Of a stretch of DNA of 55,130 nucleotides, positions 51,483-55,130 are shown one piece after another. The stretch comes from Borreliella garinii (GTDB lineage Bacteria; Spirochaetota; Spirochaetia; JABEVK01). The notes beneath the pieces are model-generated. The model ran no database searches. It had not been told where the DNA came from and was given only the letters and a program-made list of their open reading frames with translations. The first letter of the stretch is position 1; each line of letters starts with the position of its first letter. Where the stretch lies: positions 1 to 55,130 of the forward strand of contig DYOB01000008.1 of the NCBI GenBank assembly GCA_020720765.1. The letters are read 5' to 3'. The position numbers and the translations under genes were made by a program.

Positions 51483-53977
51483 ATGCGAATGATACTTTTT
51501 TTTCTTACTACCTTCCTAGCCGCTGAATCACCCTGGTTTACTTTTTCCATTCCGCTCCAGGGCTCGAATGGTTCGGTAGCCGACTGGTCTTTTCTCAACT
51601 CCATCCCGGCCGGCAAAAACGGTCCCGTCCGCCTGGTAAATGGCCAGTACCGCTCGGGAACCCAGCGCATCAAATGGGTTGGGGTCAATATCAGCATTCT
51701 ACCGGAACCGGCCGAGGCTGAAGCCGTTGCAAAGCACCTTGCACGTTTCGGTGTCAATATTGTCCGTTTTCACCATATCGACGCACCGTGGCATTTCGGC
51801 GTTTTCTGCCAGCCGGGTTACGAAAGACCCTGCTTATCCCTTGATGTCCAAGGACTAAAAAGACTCGATGCCTTTATCGAAGCTCTGAAGAACCAGGGTA
51901 TCTACACCAATATGAACCTTCTAACTGGACGATGGCTTACGAGCAGGGATGGGTTGCCGGTGGAGATCGACACCATTGAAGATTTTAAAATCCGGCATGC
52001 CCTGGGATTTTGGTATAGGCCAATCCTTGATCTTCAGAAGCAATACGCCCGCGACCTTCTCGGAAGGAGGAGTTTTTCTTCAGGGCTGAACTTCAACCAG
52101 GACCCCGCCTTGGCCATCGTCGAAATCAACAACGAAGCCGGCCTGATCCACTCCTGGCTTTCAGGGCACCTTGACGATTTGCCCGAAGTTTTTTCTGCCC
52201 CACTGCGTCAATCCTGGAATAGCTGGATCCTCTCGAAACTCGGCAGGGACGGCTGGCGGAGACTCGCCGCCGGGGTTCGCGGGCCGAACGCCGTCACGCC
52301 GTCGACCCGATGGAGTCTGGAAGAGCACAGGGAAGCAAGGGGGACCTTACGCCAGGGAAACCCGCTAAGGGTGGATATACGGAATGGTAGTTCAGAAGGC
52401 TGGCACCTTCAACTCGTTCATGGCCCATTGAGCGTTTTAAAAGATGGAATCTATGAACTAAAGTTTTCTGCCCGTGTTTCATCTGAAATAAAAATTTCGC
52501 TGGGCATTTTTCTTTCCATGCCGCCATGGTCGTCTCTTGGTTGGACTCAGGAACAGGAAGTCGGGCGGGAATGGCAAGACTTCCGCTACCTTATACGGGC
52601 GGATACGAATGAGGAGTCAGCAAGGATTCTTATCAGCAATCTAGCGAATTCTCTCCCAGGCTGGCTTGAATTGCGCGATTTCAGCTTTCAACCTATTGAT
52701 CCAACACAAGTAACAATCGGTGACCCTGTGAACGGCGGTGTTCCCATTCCCACCTTGGAGTCATCTTTATTCTTGAGTAAAGGAGCCTATCAACTCTGGT
52801 GGGACTTTCTTATTCATACCGAAGAAGCCTATTGGCGCGAGATGGTAGCGTTTATAAAAAATGATTTGGGTTTCCGCTGTCCCGTCATTGGGACCACCAC
52901 CTTTACAGTGAGTCCCCACCGTGCCTTACTCTGGGATGCCCATGACGAACACTCCTACTGGCAGCACCCTGAATTTCCAGGTAAGGCTTGGGATATGGGG
53001 AATTGGTACATTCGTAATGAAGCGATGATCCGTAATCCGAACGGCGGCATTCTTTCCTCCTTGGCCCTTCGTCGTGTCTTTGGGCGTGCCTATACCGTAA
53101 GCGAGTACGACCACCCATCCCCGAATCTCTATAATGCCGATACATATCTATCCGTCGCCAGCGTCGGAGCCACCCAGGACTGGGACGGATTTTACGGTTT
53201 TGTGTACGATGCACCTAACAGAATTTCCAGGCTGAGAGGTTTCTTTGAGCTTTCGCAACACCCGCTAAAATGGGCTTCTTTGGGACCTTCTGCTTCCTTG
53301 TTCAGGCGGGGGGATTTGGCACCGTGGGCCCAGGAAAAGGTCTACCAGTTTGGTCCTGCCAACGATACGGACCCGCAAGGCTGGAAGTCCTGGCAGGGGC
53401 CGCCGCTTACCGAACGTCTCGGTTATAACTCAAGCGAATTTTTTCAAATACGTGTAGGACTCGATCTGGAACAATCAGGTCTGCGCCCAACGCGTTCCGC
53501 CTTTACAGTGACATCGACCCCGGAAAACTTTTCCATGGCTTCGGGTATCCTTAAGATTGTGACCCCCAGAACCTCGGCGGTCAGCGGCTTTATTGCGGGG
53601 AAGGAATTCTCCCTTGGGCGTTTAGGTTTGAAAATAAGCGGCAATGCCAGCGGATGGGGTCAAGTTATCTTTACTGAAACTCAACCGGGCTGGTATGTCC
53701 TTATAGCCGGCGGTGTGAGCCGGAATCAAAATACATTAAACCCACTTCCACAGGAAGGCGATCACCTTTTTTTACCCACTTGGGACACAGGTCCCATCGA
53801 GGTAGAACGCCTCGGTTTGGAATTTGGTTTACAAGCCCGGGACGGAATGAGAATCTGGGCGCTTGACGGTGCAGGGGGTAGGGTGGCTGAAGTTCCCTTC
53901 CGGACCGAAGGCGGAAGGAAAATATTTTCAACCGGGAGGTACGATACTATTTGGTTTGAAATCCAAATTCCCTGAGT
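51483..53977 (+). CDS. Secreted clan GH-A glycoside-hydrolase-like protein with internal carbohydrate-binding-like domain
   Basis: A protein of about 830 residues with a signal peptide (MRMILFFLTTFLAAES). A TIM-barrel part follows: FGVNIVRFHHIDAPW, the acid/base Glu218 in LAIVEINNEAGLIHSW, and a later Glu541 in YTVSEYDHPSPN that fits the nucleophile. Between them, at about 290-410, sits a beta-rich stretch like a CBM4/9 module (GTLRQGNPLRVDIRNGSSEG, YELKFSARVSSE, REWQDFRYLIRA). A beta-sandwich C-terminal region follows. The exact GH family and substrate are not known. It stands alone, downstream of a divergent promoter region. Confidence 0.82.
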
Positions 53978-54221
53978 GGACTTGGGTCTCGCCCCCAAGG
54001 TGGCGGTCCCTGTTGTCTTGGTCCTAACGGACCTTTCTTAATGTGGCCCAGCGCGCAAGGCGTCGGTCCTCTTGTTTCGTCCGCCTCATGTAAGGTTTTT
54101 CATCCTTTTCCTTTATCCAAAAAAATCTAATAGTTATTTCTGGGTTTCCGCAATCATCGTTTTCCAGCCGACTCGCGATGCTCTCGGCTGAACGGGAGCA
54201 TCAGGCGGTGCAGAATTTGTA
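53976..54221. other. Gene-free stretch after the glycosidase gene
   Basis: No convincing gene is seen. It contains CTTGGG-7-CCCAAG (53981-53999) and GGTCC-taac-GGACC followed by TTTCTT (54020-54039), which could terminate the glycosidase transcript. The phrase around 54003-54022 is loosely repeated around 54061-54080. Confidence 0.5.
54020..54039 (+). terminator. Possible terminator of the glycosidase gene
   Basis: A perfect 5-bp stem GGTCC/GGACC with a TAAC loop is followed by TTTCTT. The stem is short, so it is a weak candidate. Confidence 0.35.
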
Positions 54222-54250
54222 TTGACAAAAGGCGACATAAGAGTTATGAT
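54222..54250 (+). promoter_or_regulatory. Strong sigma70-type promoter of the toxin-antitoxin remnant
   Basis: TTGACA (54222-54227), a 17-bp spacer and TATGAT (54245-54250, 5 of 6). Transcription would start near 54257, directly at the first ATG (54258) of the degraded locus. Confidence 0.6.
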
Positions 54251-54257
54251 CCTATCA

Positions 54258-54292
54258 ATGGAAATTCTCTGGAATTCCAAAAAAAACTTCTT
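54258..54292 (+). pseudogene. N-terminal remnant of a BrnT/DUF497-like toxin
   Basis: ATG 54258 opens MEILWNSKKN, like the start of BrnT-type toxins (WD/WN-x-x-KN). After a run of eight A (54279-54286) the matching continuation (LLMETRQISFEMVLDRI) is found one frame over, in the next entry. A single-base change in the A-run would explain it. The rest of the toxin is missing. Confidence 0.45.
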
Positions 54293-54529
54293 ATGGAAAC
54301 AAGACAGATTTCTTTCGAAATGGTCTTGGATAGAATCGTTAAAGATGAATTTGTGAAAGCCCAGGATGGAATGCGTGAACAGCTCATTGAGGCTGCTCTG
54401 AATACACAAAACAAAACCGAGCGTATGAATATTCGTATGTCTAAAAAGGATATGGAAAACCTCAAGATGATTGCCCTTCGTGAGGGGCTTCCTTATCAAT
54501 CCTTGGTTACCAGCGTGCTTCATAAATAG
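54293..54529 (+). CDS. RHH antitoxin-like protein, probably fused to a toxin remnant
   Basis: A 78-residue frame. The C-terminal part RMNIRMSKKDMENLKMIALR and EGLPYQSLVTSVLHK is typical of CopG/BrnA-type antitoxins that pair with BrnT-like toxins. The first 20 residues (METRQISFEMVLDRI) look like the toxin N-terminus rather than an antitoxin. The simplest reading is that a deletion removed the toxin body and the antitoxin start, leaving a fusion. No ribosome-binding site is obvious. It may still bind DNA. Confidence 0.6.
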   Translation: METRQISFEMVLDRIVKDEFVKAQDGMREQLIEAALNTQNKTERMNIRMSKKDMENLKMIALREGLPYQSLVTSVLHK

Positions 54530-54673
54530 GCCCCCTCTAAAAACCTAACGGTTATCCCCAAAAGCCGATTTGATGGAACATTTTTACTGTTTTAATCCAA
54601 GAAGTAGCTTTTACGATGGTTGAACCCCCGGTTTTGCCGCTTTCTTGTTGCTTTTCGGCCTCATTGAGAATAT

Positions 54674-55130
54674 TTAGTTAGACCTCGCCCTTTGAAGTCT
54701 GGTGTAACGCATCAGGTTGAACACCGAATTCATGAGTCCCGTCGTAAAGCTGATCCGCAAGTATCCTTTCGCTTTGAGATACATTCTGTTCATGGCAATT
54801 TCCATATGGCCAAAGACATGCTCGACTGTGCTTCTTTGTCCATTTGGCATCGAAGTCGAGTTGGCGCTCCCGTGGTGTGAGTGGCGGCACGGACTGTACT
54901 TCGGCGTCTTGGCTTGTCTTTTGATCTTTTTCCAGTATTTGCCTGTCTTCGGCGGCCTTTCTCTCTTCGTCTTTGGGCCGGGATCTCGGTACTTCAATAA
55001 AGCTGGCATCAATCATCACGCCTTCCTTTACTATAGCGCCTTTCTCTTCCAGGAACGTATCGAAGGCAGTAAACGGTTTGACATCGGCCTTTTTCTTAGA
55101 AAGTTCGTTTCGGTAATACCAGATAGTTTT
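54674..55130 (-). pseudogene. IS5-family transposase, internally deleted, cut by window edge
   Basis: The minus strand is open from the window edge and encodes FTAFDTFLEEKGAIVKEGVM, IDASFIEVPRSRPKDEERKA and LDFDAKWTKK, the front and middle of an IS5-type DDE transposase. The next conserved piece, STVEHVFGHMEIAMNRM with GLMNSVFNLMRYTRLQR (C-terminal end), follows at once in another frame. About 100-150 residues, including the second catalytic Asp region, are missing at the junction near 54840. The N-terminus lies beyond the window. Confidence 0.85.

Noticed and set aside
1-55130. tRNA, rRNA, CRISPR arrays, riboswitches
   Set aside because: None was recognised by eye on either strand; repeats found are IS ends, hairpins or homopolymer tracts.

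Overview
This window is about 55 kb of a spirochaete chromosome. The evidence is the gene order: a division (dcw) cluster ending in ftsA-ftsZ runs through two Xer recombinases, dprA and hslVU straight into one very long flagellar operon that includes the spirochaete collar gene flbB. This is the arrangement known from Treponema-type spirochaetes with periplasmic flagella. Base composition is near 50% GC. The species cannot be named from the sequence. Both window edges lie in insertion-sequence remnants, so this may be a contig that broke at repeats.

Layout. (1) 1-935: a short, internally deleted insertion element, a small hypothetical gene on the minus strand, and the mraZ control region. (2) 936-9407: mraZ-rsmH-ftsL-murF-mraY-ftsW-ftsQ-ftsA-ftsZ, tightly packed; murC, murD, murE, murG and ftsI are absent from the cluster. 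(3) 9404-14626: xer-(TPR lipoprotein)-dprA-xerC/codV-hslV-hslU. (4) 14685-41515: flgB-flgC-fliE-fliF-fliG-fliH-fliI-fliJ-flbB-fliK-flgD-flgE-flbD-motA-motB-fliL-fliM-fliN/Y-fliO-fliP-fliQ-fliR-flhB-flhA-flhF-flhG-(membrane protein)-sigma28-fapA/DUF342-(charged protein)-(SwrB-like protein). This supplies the MS ring, switch, export gate and ATPase, rod, hook, motor stator, number and placement GTPases and the flagellar sigma factor. (5) 41512-43784: an HscC-like Hsp70 and a J-domain/HEAT-repeat protein. (6) 43858-46524: pyrK-pyrD-folB-folE (pyrimidine and pterin synthesis). (7) 46499-48599: a minus-strand PilZ gene, then a DUF482-type gene destroyed by a nonsense codon and an insertion element. 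(8) 48565-51397, minus strand: trxA-proA-proB. (9) 51483-53977: a secreted clan-A glycoside-hydrolase-like protein. (10) 54222-55130: a degraded toxin-antitoxin locus and an internally deleted IS5-family transposase.

From 936 to 46524 every gene reads on the plus strand with short gaps or start/stop overlaps, so growth, division and motility genes form a chain with very few obvious transcription breaks. The observations most worth checking are: the hook protein FlgE has Ser at position 178, where spirochaete FlgE has the Cys that makes the lysinoalanine crosslink, while Lys165 is kept; the Hsp70 plus J-HEAT pair; G7-G8 tracts in the ribosome-binding regions of ftsZ, fliF, fliG and fliP; and the DUF482 gene whose reading frame is exactly restored by removing the inserted element.
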